From Prosapia bicincta (lineage: Eukaryota > Arthropoda > Insecta > Hemiptera > Cercopidae), in NCBI GenBank assembly GCA_036971475.1, contig JBAIZL010000003.1:48974342-49038341 (forward strand): a stretch of 64,000 bases of DNA. The letters are read 5' to 3'. Below the pieces are notes generated by a model. It made no database searches. It was not told the DNA's origin and was given only the letters and a program-made list of their open reading frames with translations. Shown here in pieces: positions 9,850-20,705 of the stretch. Every line of letters begins with the position of its first letter. The stretch's first letter is position 1. The position numbers and the translations under genes are program-made.

Positions 9850-11370
9850 GTTTATGATGAACGTTTTATATTCAATCCCTTGCCCAATGTATCCATGGTG
9901 AATGGATCTATTCTTTGTAAAGCTGATTCTGTGTCCAAATGTTTGTTTGTGGTTTAATTTTTTGCGTTAAGAACTTTATTTAGGTCATTTGTTTAAGTCT
10001 TAATTCGTTTATATTACATTCGATGTCTATGGTGCTTATTTGTGCGTGGGTAAAACTGGTGTCTGTCTGTGTGTATGTTCTTCGGTGCATTGAACGGTTT
10101 CTTCGAGTACTAATTTTAGTGTATGTAGGTCACTAAGTAAAACCCTTTTATCCAGCTTTATATGTAATTATTTGAGTATTTTGGGTTATGAAAGTTTTAA
10201 AAAAACTAAACTAATAAAACACATCTATAGAATCAATCAAAAAATATAGTCGGGAAATTTGGCAAATAATATAAAATTATTTATTGTAAAAATATAACAA
10301 TATTTTCTTGTAAACATATTAACAATGACTGATGTATGGTTGCCTGGTAACACGCGTTGAGGTTACATTATCGTTTCCATGGAAAGATTCATTGTTCCTG
10401 GAATCTATATTTTAAGCTAAAAAACAGGCAATTTTATCTGGGTGTATATCCAAATTATTTTATGTTTAAAAATAGCATAAACCTGACGTAAATGGATTTA
10501 ATTTTGGCCAGTCTTTGTACCAGCTCTCTCGGATTATTTTACCTTAGCTTCATTAATCTTATTATTTTCATCCACACCAACATCTGTACTGCTTCTATTG
10601 CATTAAAACCCTTTACATATCAGAGCACAATGCAACCAAACACCCAACTATTTGTACACTACAGTAAACATAACCAACCCATCAACTCACCTTTGTGCTA
10701 AGCACGATGCTGGATGGCTCTTGAGGCCTTGGAGAAGAATTCCGGGAGGGCTTTACCAACTCATCCTCTGCTTGACTCACCATTAGTCTGCAATTGCAAT
10801 AACAACATTAATTGTTTCCCTCTATAACTTAGTATTACACTATGCAGTTCTCTCTGCAGTTTAGTATCTTAAAGTAAAAAGATAGGCTAAACGTTTTTAC
10901 TTTTTTAATAAGATTATATCTAAAATTTTGGTAAAAATAGTTTACCTTAGATTATTTAATCACAACTTAGATAATAACAGTTACAACTTTTCCCGTTAAA
11001 ATCCCTCGAATTATACAAAAGCAATACATTAATATTTAATTCGCTTCCTAAATATTACACACAAAGAGATATAGCATGAAAGATATTACGTAACATTTCC
11101 AATAAAACCCACTGAAGTGGTCGTCTCTGTTTTTTATATCTAAACATATTGTTTTAGGTTTATATTTTATCATTCCTAATTTTTAAACACTTTTGTAAAC
11201 AGGATTTTTGGGAAACGCCCTACTCTAGTGTTAAATAATTATTTCCACACATTATGGTCCTTCGAAACCAAATGTATTTTCTAATATAAACAATGTTATT
11301 CCTTAGCAGGTTTTCCAAAAACCTATTTCCCAAAGCTTCATGCTTGAAGCAATCATAGCCAATTATTACT
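9850..11370 (+). repeat. Direct duplication F, right copy
   Basis: This is the partner of 8,520-9,845. It carries an extra stretch near 10,590-10,680 and another around 10,900-11,090 that the left copy lacks. Open frames in it (for example 10,492-10,701) are not conserved in the other copy and are not credible genes. Confidence 0.7.
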
Positions 11371-11489
11371 TCACCATTACACACACATGTAACCTATAAA
11401 AGTAGCCAATTTAAGAAAAACTATATAATTATCTATTTATAAGAAATATTATATAAACACAAATCCCACAACAAGATATAGATGTCAAT

Positions 11490-13190
11490 ACATAGGCCTA
11501 CATGTATTCGCAAAACTACAAGTTGTCTTCTTTGTGCGATTTTAGCAGGACAAAGGTACTTGTGAAATTTAAATATTTCTTCCTATGTTGTTATTGTAAA
11601 ATATCTGCCTTAATATAAAACAATAAAGGAAAGCCTCTAACTGTCACAATTATTATAAACTAATTACACTTGACAACAAACTTTTAATTTAAAAACTGTT
11701 TTACAAAATGCGAAAACACAGCTAAATTCATCACAACTTTAATCGAGTAAGACAAGATAAAATAAACGCACTGGTCGAATAAACAGCTGACTGCCTGATT
11801 CCCTTGCAGTTCAAAGTCTAGATCGTAGCGATAAGAATTTGTTACTCTAGTTGACTGTGGCTGCCTCGACTTTCTTCCTTTAGTTTATCTACTCTAGACA
11901 TTAGATTGAAGTGAATGTGGCAACATAGCTTGGTTGTATTATAAGTTAGCCGTTCAATTGTCTTTTATGATCATAATTGAAAAGTCCAATTTTAAAAAAG
12001 TTTAATATATCGAATTATTCACATTCGAGAAACTGTAGTACATAAACATTAATTAATTCTACCAGAGCCAACAAAACTTTTGTTCGGAATTACGTATTCG
12101 GAAGCGCATGTTGAAAAGGCAACATTGTTTTAATACGATTTTAAATAATTCTGGTTGAAAACTATTTTGAACAAAATAAAAAATTACTACGTGTTCTCCA
12201 ATTCATTTACACTTAAAAGAAATTTAACGAAAAACAGTCCTTTCTCAAGAAGTATGATTTATTTTAATCTTTCTAGATCGTTCTACCATGTATGTTATAT
12301 CTGATATCAAAATGAATCCTTGTATGTATGAGCCTTATGCATTACTAAAACACTAACCCGATCCCCTATGAAACATTGGGAAATTGTTGAGTACATTCCT
12401 GGGGAGGTTTCTGAGATAAGTATGTCTTAGTGGCGTAGCCCAGGGGGTGATACGTGCCCCCCCCCAAAACCAATTAATTTCAGCAGAAAAATATCAACCA
12501 ATGAAATAGATTTTTAACAAAACAGCTTCCCAACGACATACCATGTAAATTTTATAAGTCTCAATACAGCATAAAATATGATTTTCTATCTCATCTTATG
12601 TTAAGACATTTCATTGAATTCTTTCCAAATTTTTGTTTCTAAGAAACACTAAAATTAAAATTATTTTGACTTAGTTTTGAAAATACATACTTCTCATATT
12701 AACATCTTTATGTGGCATGCTCACAAGTGAAAAACCTTCTGATTTTTATGTGTACACACCAGAAAGAAAAACCAATAATATCGCATACCTGGGTGCACTT
12801 CAATAAATAACACTCAAACAAGAACTATGAATGTCCCCCTTTTCTCGGGCGACTACTAAAAGTTCAGCTATTATTATGATAATAAAATACTAAATCAGGT
12901 TCAGCCACTGTTAAGAATCCATTCCATTACTTTTAGGCGGTACGAAGTTCGCCGGGTCAGTTAGTAATTGATACAATTTTATTATTTTTGCAATTTAAAC
13001 TTGACCAATCACTTTCACTATTACAGGCAGAGGACGGCTTTGTGGCCGAAGCACTGGCGACAACCTGGAGCAGAAGCGCTTAGCACGACCTAAAGAAGGA
13101 TCCCAGGTCCTCAGGAGAAGTGGTAGTTACTATGGGGAGAACGGAGCTCTTGGTACGATTTTCTTAACACATTTATTGGTCGTGAAACAC
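11490..13190 (+). repeat. Direct duplication G, left copy
   Basis: The left copy matches 14,500-15,545 in the same orientation. Shared marks are 'ttctttgtgcgattttarca', 'cttgcagt.caaagtctagatcgta' and 'aagcactggcgacaacctgg'. The left copy is longer because of an insertion at about 12,428-12,965. No gene is evident in either copy. Confidence 0.75.
12428..12968. mobile_element. Insertion present in one copy of duplication G
   Basis: The block begins near 'tagtggcgtagcccaggg' and ends with 'acgaagttcgccgggtcag'. The right copy of the duplication has no corresponding sequence at its equivalent point near 15.3 kb. The 3' phrase resembles a repeat end I recall as common in insect genomes, but I cannot name the family with certainty. 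I see no transposase or polymerase inside. A run of nine C lies at about 12,459. Confidence 0.5.
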
Positions 13191-13714
13191 TGATAAGGAC
13201 GGCTACATTATTTCAAAGGTTATCTAATACAAATTTTATATTTGTCCTGCAAAGAATAACTTTGGGCTAATGTTTTTTATATTTTTTTACATAAGTCATC
13301 GGTAGAATTATTATTTACCCTTTGGAGTGGTCAAAGTTTGTTCAAACTGACGTTTGACATTAAACGACCAAAGTTTTACAAAGAGAGCCAAGCCAAGGTA
13401 TGGGAAGGAATTATTTTATTTTTTTAATTTTTCAGCAAATATTAATAATTCTTCAGTAAATATTATTAATTTTATAAATAGTTATAAAAAAGTATAAATA
13501 CTTTAATGATGTTTTCTTATTGGTAAATATGCTTATTTCAATAAATAATTAATGCCTGTAAATGTGTGCATGCTTTACCACCTTATAAATAGAAAATTTG
13601 ATTATCCAATTAGCAGTCGTTAGTGATGATTTTGCTGAATGACACGCAGTTTCAGTTTCTTACTAAAAGGTTTCCAAGTACCAAACGCCTCAAATAGCAG
13701 ACACCCCACCCCGA

Positions 13715-13945
13715 GTATTATACTAGTATAGGGAGTTACTCCGATAATTGGTTTCTCATACGAAATCTAGGAATTCATTCCTAGGAGATCTAGACAGGGA
13801 TGTTATATGCTTCGGTTGACTGACCGAAATTCCTCCTAGGTCATTCTACCATTGCAGGGCAACTGGTAAGTATTAGGGATACCTAGAATAAGGGACAGGA
13901 TCAAATAGGTATTAGGAATGGCAGGTCCTAATACTTACCAGGTAA
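13715..13945. repeat. Cluster of short palindromes
   Basis: A perfect 15-base inverted repeat (ctggtaagtattagg / cctaatacttaccag) occupies 13,863-13,877 and 13,927-13,941. A 12-base palindrome (tatactagtata) and an 8-base-arm hairpin (ctaggaat…attcctag) lie just to the left. The cluster has no coding potential. It may be a small non-autonomous DNA transposon or a structured repeat end. Confidence 0.6.
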
Positions 13946-14024
13946 GGAAGAGTCTCGGAGAAATAAATAATGAAGTATAATAAATAAGGATAGTTCAGCA
14001 TAGATAATAAGAAAAAAGGCCCGC

Positions 14025-14100
14025 GCAGTGCGTATGCGTGTGTGTATGTGCGTGCGAGTGTGTGTGCATGCGAGTGTGTGTGTGTGTGTGTGTGTGTGTT
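14025..14100. repeat. GT microsatellite
   Basis: Interrupted (GT)n becoming uninterrupted at about 14,074-14,099. Open frames across it on both strands come from the repeat. Confidence 0.9.
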
Positions 14101-14499
14101 TCATATTACTAAGAATCATACTTCTACCAGTTGTTTAGTTTTACGAAATATTTACACAAAATGTCATTATATTCGCTACACCTTCACCACAAAATGTAGG
14201 ATTATTCATCACAACTGTGTAAAATTGCACACAACCTGTTTGTACTTATTGCGTAGATTATAAAAATAGATGAACGATATTTTCTAGAATGCCCAATTTA
14301 AGCTTTTCCAAAATCTGTATCCATGAATTACCAATGGCTGCACCAGGCTAAAAAATTACTTTTGCGTACATAATAAGGTAAATGCTTCAATGGTTTAACA
14401 AACAGCAGAAATATAAAGTTAATATTAAATCTCGCCTGAGAAACACATTATCATTCTTATATGCTATAGTCATTATTGACTAAAATCTGGTCATAAAAG

Positions 14500-15545
14500 C
14501 ACACAAAATTATACATACATGTTTCGGCAGCACTACAAGTTTTCTTCTTTGTGCGATTTTAACATGACAAAGTTACTTGTGAAATGTAAATATTCCTTCC
14601 TGTATGGTTAATGTAACATACTTGCCTTAATAGAAAACAATAATGAAAACCCTCTAATTGCAGCAATTATTATAAACTAATTACATTTGTTCAGCAAACT
14701 TTCAATTTAAAAACTTTCGGACAAAAGCTGAACACCACAAAAATCTGATCGAGTAAGATATGATAAAATAAACTTACTGGTCGAAGAAACACAGCTGACT
14801 GCCCGATTCCCTTGCAGTCCAAAGTCTAGATCGTAGGGATAAGAATTTGTTACTCTAGTTGGCCGAGGCCGCCTCGACATTCTTTCTTTAGTTTGTTTAC
14901 TCTAGACATTACATTGAAGTGAACTTAGCAACACAGTTTGGTTGTATTATAAGTTAGCAGTTCAATTAATTGTCTTATGTTCATAACTGGAAAATAGAAT
15001 CTAAAAATAGTTTAATATTTTGAATTCTTTCACATTCGAGAAACTGTAGTACAGTAATCATTATTTACGATATTCTACCAAATCCAACAAAAAGTTGATT
15101 CGGAATCAATTATATTTGAGAACATGTTGGAAAACATCATTGTTATTGACATTTTAGCAAAGTCTGAATGAAATCGATTTTGAAAAAAATAATTTACTAT
15201 ATTTTCTCCAATTCAGTCACACATATTGCACTTTAAAATAAAATTCAACGAATAACGTTTCTTTCCCAAGAATTGTGATTAATTGTAAACTTTTTACATT
15301 GTGTTACTATGATTATTATTATAATTGATAAAGTTGTACTATTTTCTGTAATTTTAACTTGGCCAATCAGTTTCACTATTACGGCCAGAAGACTGCTTTG
15401 TGACCAAAGCACTGGCGACAACCTGGAGCTTAGCACGACCTAAGGAAGGACTCCCAGGACCTCCGGAGAAATGGTAGTTAGTAATGAGAGACCTGAGCAC
15501 TATGTAGGATTTTCTGACCACATTTATTGGTCGGAAAAGAACCTA
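14500..15545 (+). repeat. Direct duplication G, right copy
   Basis: This is the partner of 11,490-13,190 and lacks the 12.43-12.97 kb insertion. It gives an empty-site reference for that insertion. Confidence 0.75.
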
Positions 15546-15555
15546 CAGGGGACGG

Positions 15556-15804
15556 CTACAGGTATAAACTGTCAGGTGGTGCAAGATCTAGGAAGTGGGC
15601 TGGGTAAGGAAAGTTTGTTCTGAGGCAGATGAGGCGGTTACCTACTACAGTTTCTTGAAGGAAAGCAATGTTGTCTAAGGCTGTTAAATTCCAAATGATC
15701 GAAAATATTGCTCTAGGATAAAAGATTTTATCTGCAGTAGTTAGTACCATGCCAGCAAAAACTAACCTGAAATGGAATATGCCAAAACGAGTACGTGGCG
15801 ACAA
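15556..15804 (-). pseudogene. Possible mariner/Tc1-type transposase C-terminal fragment
   Basis: The minus-strand frame of 82 codons ends …NFPYPAHFLDLAPPDSLYL. This lines up with the 'W-P-A-R-S-P-D-L-(T/A)-P-x-D-(F/Y)-x-L' box near the third acidic catalytic residue of several mariner/Tc1-superfamily transposases. Upstream, ALDNIAFLQE could correspond to the 'D-N-I-x-F-Q-Q-D-G-A' box with its Asp lost. Several key residues are replaced and the length is short. If the assignment is right it is a dead relic; the match is suggestive only. Confidence 0.35.
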
Positions 15805-16485
15805 TCAAAGGTTTATTTTGCGGTAAATCTAGACTAACCAATGAAGAGATTTAAAATCAATTTTATTTACATATAGCTTCATAACCTGGTTCTATGTTTG
15901 AGACGATAAGGAATAAGATGCCCAATACACTGCTCTGCGAACCCCCCCCCCCCAGAATTTCTTTAATGGGGGCCAAGAACATCAGCAACAGGGGAGCATC
16001 AACTCGGATGAAATATCCCCACACAACAGTCAAGTTACCTATTTGCGTGCTTTGTTTTACTCTAGGACGCAAACTCAACAACCTTCTATCCTTATTAAAG
16101 GATATTCCTGAAGCCTTATATTATTGATGCATTTAAATATATTTAACATTTTAATTTGGTATTTAACTAATGCTTCTAATACCTCAGGCATAAATAAAAC
16201 TGAAAGATGTATTATTAACACTTATTTATTGGTAAATCTTGGTAGTTAAATTTATATACGACGCAATGGAAGACGCAATAGATTTCTATACGTTTTTCAA
16301 TGGAGGACGACGGGCGTAATTTCTTTTTCTCTACATTTTCAGACTACATTTTCAGGTTGCACTTGCAAGGCGTTTTAAAAGTCATCTCTCTGGAAATATT
16401 TAACACAAGATTTTCATTTTACTGAATGAAAAAAGAAAATCAATTTTTATTTATTTTCTTCGATTTTTAAATATATATATAATTA
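15805..16485. other. Non-coding stretch
   Basis: A 12-base run of C lies at about 15,942. Overlapping open frames on both strands (15,863-16,127) have no recognisable domain and I treat them as chance. Confidence 0.35.
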
Positions 16486-16489
16486 ACAG

Positions 16490-16620
16490 TGTTTGAATAA
16501 TTGGTTATAGAAAACTAGTAATTTTCGATCGGATTTTTACTGCATAGATCAATCTTGTACCAATTAGTTTAGAATATATCCGCTTCACAGCAGTATCTGA
16601 CAATTCGTTGTAACAATAAT
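16490..16620 (+). repeat. Repeat block B without an attached LINE
   Basis: Diverged copy of the block at 900-1,045, sharing 'atatccgctt.acagcagtat' and 'ttcgttgtaacaataat'. Unlike the other three copies it is followed by repeat family D, not by a LINE fragment. Confidence 0.5.
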
Positions 16621-16659
16621 TTCCTTACAAAAAAATGTAAATAACTGGAAAACTAGACA

Positions 16660-17240
16660 AAATTCTGAAAAACAACTAACACCACCCTCTTCTATGTTAC
16701 ATACTAAAACTATCGATGTATATACCAACAAATCTGATTTTACTACGTTTTTATTAGTTTGGTTTCCGTTACATCTGTCTGTCTGTCAGAGTGAAATGTT
16801 GCAATCAAGTTTGAACTTACTTCCCAATGAGCTAGAGACTTGAAATTTTAAATATAGGTCAGAATCAGATAACAATGAAATATTAACTAGGTTTCTTGTC
16901 TCTACATTTGTTTAAACCATGGTTATTTAAACAAATCGAACTTGGGAGATGAGCTAGAGACTCAAATTAAATTTGATTGAGGAGTTACAGACTTGAAGGT
17001 ACATACTTGAAATTTAACTTACATTCAGGAATGGATGACAATGCAACATTCTCTCGCATTAAGTCTGCAACACGTTAGGTTTGCTAGTGTGCACATGTGT
17101 AGCTGCAGTACTTGTGTACATGTATGTTACCTGTGTGCACGTGTCGCGTGTCCCGCCTCTAGTTTAACGCACACTAGCGTATAATACTGACCTAAGCGTG
17201 TGAGTGAATGTTGGGACAATCGTTACAAAGGTTAGTCACG
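16660..17240 (+). repeat. Interspersed repeat family D, copy 2
   Basis: This copy matches 4,080-4,830, with the same 'gtctgtctgtca' start and 'gagctagagact' segments. It is shorter than copy 1 because one internal segment is reduced. Confidence 0.65.
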
Positions 17241-17445
17241 ACTACTGTAACAGAAGAAACTTAGTGACTTTCTGTCTTTTCATTGGAAGCCTTTACACAG
17301 CAGAACACAATGCAACCAAACACCCATCTATTCGTACAATACAGCAAATATAAGCAGCCCACCAACTCTCCTTAGCGCAGGGCACGATGCAGGGGGCTCT
17401 GAGAGCTTTCCCAAGTCGTCCTCTGCTGGGCTCACCTCCACTTGC

Positions 17446-17535
17446 GGTAGAGATACTAACCGCATGTGCATGTGAGATAGTGGTAGCTCGCTAGAGGTTG
17501 GGTTTTGGGGGCCCAGATCCGGGTTGAAAAAAAAT
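17446..17535 (+). mobile_element. Isolated LINE 3' end with A tail
   Basis: About 80 bases match the last part of the LINE 3' region of copy 1 ('gtagctcgctagaggttg', 'cccagatccgggtt') and end in an A run. It is a severely 5'-truncated insertion of the jockey-like family. Confidence 0.65.
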
Positions 17536-17739
17536 CTATGTTCAAAAATCTATAGCCCTTTTTGAATTTAGGTTTATGTTTACTATGCTGTCTGTTAATA
17601 AAGCAACTTATAGGCTACATTACCCTATAACATGAATTACCGTTTAAAAATAACAATTTTCCTCTTTTACGAAAGTATTCATTAATATTTTATTATGGAA
17701 TTGTCTATTTATTCATTTATTTTCATGTTTACTTAAAGA

Positions 17740-18060
17740 CTGTAAAAGATATATTTAAAATGACAACCGAGGATAAAAATACAAGATTTCTTCTTTAGTT
17801 TCGTATAAGAAACATCTTGTTTGGTTGAATATTTCCAGAGATGTGACAGTTTGTAAATAAAAACTTTGCATTCGTCAATCCTGGAAATGTAAAATCGGGC
17901 TGTTTTTATCACTAACAGCGCGTACAATTTCTAAACCGTTAATTAATATATCATCCTGCAAAAGTGTTCAACCTAAACCAATTATTTATAACATACCCAC
18001 CCTTACCCTTATAACATATATTTTTATAAACACCTTAAACAACTATTAATTTTTATTCTA
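17740..18060 (+). repeat. Interspersed repeat family A, copy 2
   Basis: This copy is very similar to 22,230-22,560 and more distantly to 320-600. It includes 'ccgttaattaatatatcatcctg' and 'cttataacatatat'. Non-coding. Confidence 0.65.
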
Positions 18061-18565
18061 ACCGTAAATTTTTTATGTCTATCATAACCACATGATAGGA
18101 GATAGTGCATAGTGACCTGGCTTTTCCCCGTCAAACGGTGAGTTAATTTTGTGCTAAGTGTGTGAGTGAATGTTGAGTTTGTGACAATCTTTTTAAAGAG
18201 ACGGTTACACAACGAGGAGAGGCAAACACGGCAAGTTGGGCGGCAAGAGGAACCTTAAGCAGATAAGGTTGCACGATTAGCCAAACGCTGTAAGCGAGAT
18301 ATAAAACATCCCGAAGAACAGGGTAAGATCGACCTTGGAGATAATAACAAAAGAAAGGCTCGAGCGTGGTCACGTGAGACAAGGTACGCAAATTCTTCTT
18401 GCCGTGCCGATTGCGTGCCTCGACTTGCTCAAGCAAGAGCAAACAATACTCCTAAGCCACACTACTCACCTTGCCAGCGAAGCAAGCCGCATGTAGGCCT
18501 ACTACTCGCATATAAGTCCCTGACAGAGTCTCATCTATATTACAATATCGATTGGCATTTGTCAA
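18061..18565. other. Non-coding stretch
   Basis: A 99-codon minus-strand frame (18,143-18,442) lies in a slightly GC-richer patch. I recognise no domain and see no splice or start support, so I do not call it. Confidence 0.3.
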
Positions 18566-18568
18566 ACA

Positions 18569-18966
18569 TTAAATAAATGTTTGTTTTCGATATACCACGC
18601 TTTTAAAACTGACTAAAATGTATAAAATAATTTTTTCATGGCCCTTCTACATTGTTGAGGGGGAATTGTTAGTGGCTATGGATATCAGTAAATAATGCTA
18701 GTAGAGAATCCGAAAATATTCACAGACGATTTCAGTGAATTGGAAATGGCATTGACTGTAATTTATTTCATTCTCTGTGCCCTAATCATGGTTTCTCTAC
18801 TTGTATTATTTACTGACAGCGCCCCACGTCTTCTCCTCCAAATATTACAAATATATCCATAGTTATTAACAATTCTCCCTCAACATTGTAGAAGGGCCAT
18901 GAAAAATTATTTTATACATTTTAGTCAGTTTTTAAAGTGTGGTATATTGAAAAAACATTTATTTAG
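18569..18966. mobile_element. Foldback/MITE element with long terminal inverted repeats
   Basis: The left arm (about 18,569-18,690) and right arm (about 18,845-18,966) are reverse complements over roughly 115-120 bases with few mismatches. Shared marks are 'taaataaatgtt', 'ctgactaaaatgtataaaat', 'catggcccttctaca' and 'gaattgtta'. The centre of about 150 bases is unrelated to the arms. There is no open frame. It is a non-autonomous DNA element or foldback element that can form a very long hairpin. Confidence 0.85.
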
Positions 18967-19019
18967 TTTTATTATTTTTCATTACAAATTAGAAAAAATT
19001 GAAAACTTAGTGATAATGA

Positions 19020-19165
19020 GTATAAATGGAAAAACTTGGAGAGTTCCTTTGTTATTGAATAAAGATGTCACATGAAGGGATGAGAAATAATACTCACTGG
19101 GATCCAAAATGCCATCAGCTTTAGATCTAAGCCGCCAACCATTCCTAATATAAGTTTACGGTATT
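19020..19165 (+). repeat. Short interspersed match to 22.90-23.0 kb
   Basis: The segment 'ttgaataaagatgtcacatgaaggg…gggatccaaaatgcc' corresponds to 'gtgaataaagttgtaacatcaaggg…ggggaccaaaatgcc' near 22,905-22,965. It extends the A/C repeat mosaic into this region. Confidence 0.5.
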
Positions 19166-19600
19166 AGACAAACCTTACATAACTTTCTATGAAGGACGTG
19201 GTATATTTATATAAGATAGTTTAGTCCTTAAAGGCAAATCGCTCGTATAAACAATACTTAAACCCAAAATAAACATCGTGGTTTTACAATTGGACTTATA
19301 TATATAATGTTTTCATTATAAAAAGTATTTTATAGAACAAGGCAAGGTGATATGTATCACACAAACCACTTCCATGTCCGCAATATACCTTACTTTATAA
19401 ATAACGATGGGAACTTACCCTTATCTTATTTTGTAACCATAAAGGCTTTGTTATTGTTGCAGAACCTATAAGTAGAAGACCAGGGCTAATTGTCACAGGG
19501 GTAACTTGGCGCAGTGGCTTCTAATTCTATGTTAATGAGTTCACAACAGTGTGGACGTAATCTGAGACCTAGATTCTTAGTTGTTTCGTGAGTGTTTGGG
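19166..19600. other. Non-coding stretch with tRNA A-box-like phrase
   Basis: At about 19,508 the phrase 'tggcgcagtgg' fits the tRNA A-box consensus. No cloverleaf or clear B-box follows, so no tRNA gene is called. A similar phrase 'tggcgaagtggtct' occurs at about 19,967. Confidence 0.25.
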
Positions 19601-19604
19601 ATGG

Positions 19605-19800
19605 TTTGTTTTATAAAAAGTTAAGTAAATATTTGTTACAAGTATTATTTTATAAAAAATTAAGTAAATATTTGTTACAAGTATTATTTTATAAAAAATT
19701 AAGTAAATATTTGTTACAAGTATTATTTTATAAAAAATTAAGTAAATATTTGTTACAAGTATTATTTTATAAAAAATTAAGTAAATATTTGTTTCTACAA
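19605..19800. repeat. 39-bp tandem repeat, about five units
   Basis: The unit begins 'gttacaagtattattttata' and continues with 'aaaaattaagtaaatattt'. It recurs every 39 bases at about 19,635, 19,674, 19,713 and 19,752, with partial units at both ends. Internal units are essentially identical. Because 39 is divisible by three, one frame reads as a repeated 13-residue peptide, but the frame has no supporting start, homology or flanking coding sequence. Confidence 0.9.
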
Positions 19801-20179
19801 GTACCGTATTATTTTATAACACCATTGCTCTAACTTCTAAGTCTTTAAGCACAAACCACGTCATTTGCCTTTTATCTCGCTACAAAGAAGCCGCTGTTTC
19901 ATACTTTTACTTACTTTGGTAGGGTGCGAGATTAGTTCCAACCTAAGATAGCGTGAGGAGGTAAGTTGGCGAAGTGGTCTGGGTGCATGTTGACGCATCG
20001 CTTACTTACCCCGTACCCTTCCTTTTTCGTTACTAAAATCTAAGTTACTATATCTTGAATCTTTTATAACAGAGAAGGACAGTTTGTATAGATTCAGAGA
20101 CTTTCCCTGTAAAACAGTGGGAACCGGTTTGGCTTTAACTACTACAGAAGACAAGGAAAATTGAAGTAAAGAAATATCG

Positions 20180-20420
20180 GATGAAAATACAGACTTTCTC
20201 ATTTTGTTAAATATACATAACATCTTGTTGGGTAAGTATGTGCAGAGATATGACAGTTTTAAGAATTCCTTGTATCATGGAACCAGGAAATAAAAGATCA
20301 GGCGCCTTAAACCTATACAATTTATAAACCGGTGCTGAAATCGATTTGTTTCTATAGTGACGTGTCACTACAGATATGTTTCTACAGATATTTAACACAA
20401 GATTTTTCTTATAACATATG
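20180..20420 (+). repeat. Interspersed repeat family A, copy 3 (diverged)
   Basis: The block shares 'acatcttgttgggt', 'gcagagatatgacagtttta' and 'aggcgcc' in place of the family's 'aggctat'. It lies just before block B and the second LINE copy. Confidence 0.5.
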
Positions 20421-20559
20421 AGCCACCGAAATAAATTAGTGGTGTAAGTCACTTTATTATAAAGATGGGTTTTGAGTGTTGAGAGAAAATGAGGAAAGCT
20501 ATATGAGTGTTATACCTTGTGAAGGAGAAAAGTCAATATTAGTGCTGACTTAAAATTAG

Positions 20560-20700
20560 AAAAATATTTTGTGGTTTATGAGTAATTTGCTAAAAAAAAC
20601 TATTAATATTCCACTTCGTGCTGCATAAAGCCTTCTTGTTTGCAATAGTTCACCGTAAGTCCGCTGGTATGCAGCACCTAACGATATCTTTTAACAAAAA
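20560..20700 (+). repeat. Repeat block B upstream of LINE copy 2
   Basis: Close relative of 27,790-27,930 ('gtggtttatgagtaatt', 'gctgca.a.agc.ttcttg', 'gcagcacct.acgatatc'). The LINE fragment follows within about 20 bases. Confidence 0.65.
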
Positions 20701-20705
20701 GTTAC

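Noticed and set aside
13928..14263. Frames across 14.0 kb on both strands
   Set aside because: Translated (GT)n/(CA)n repeat; flanking residues show no domain.
15863..16127. Overlapping open frames of 72 and 77 codons on opposite strands
   Set aside because: They span a 12-base C run, match no family I recognise, and have no start or splice support.
19605..19800. CRISPR-like regular repeat
   Set aside because: Units are contiguous with no spacers and the DNA is eukaryotic; this is a minisatellite.
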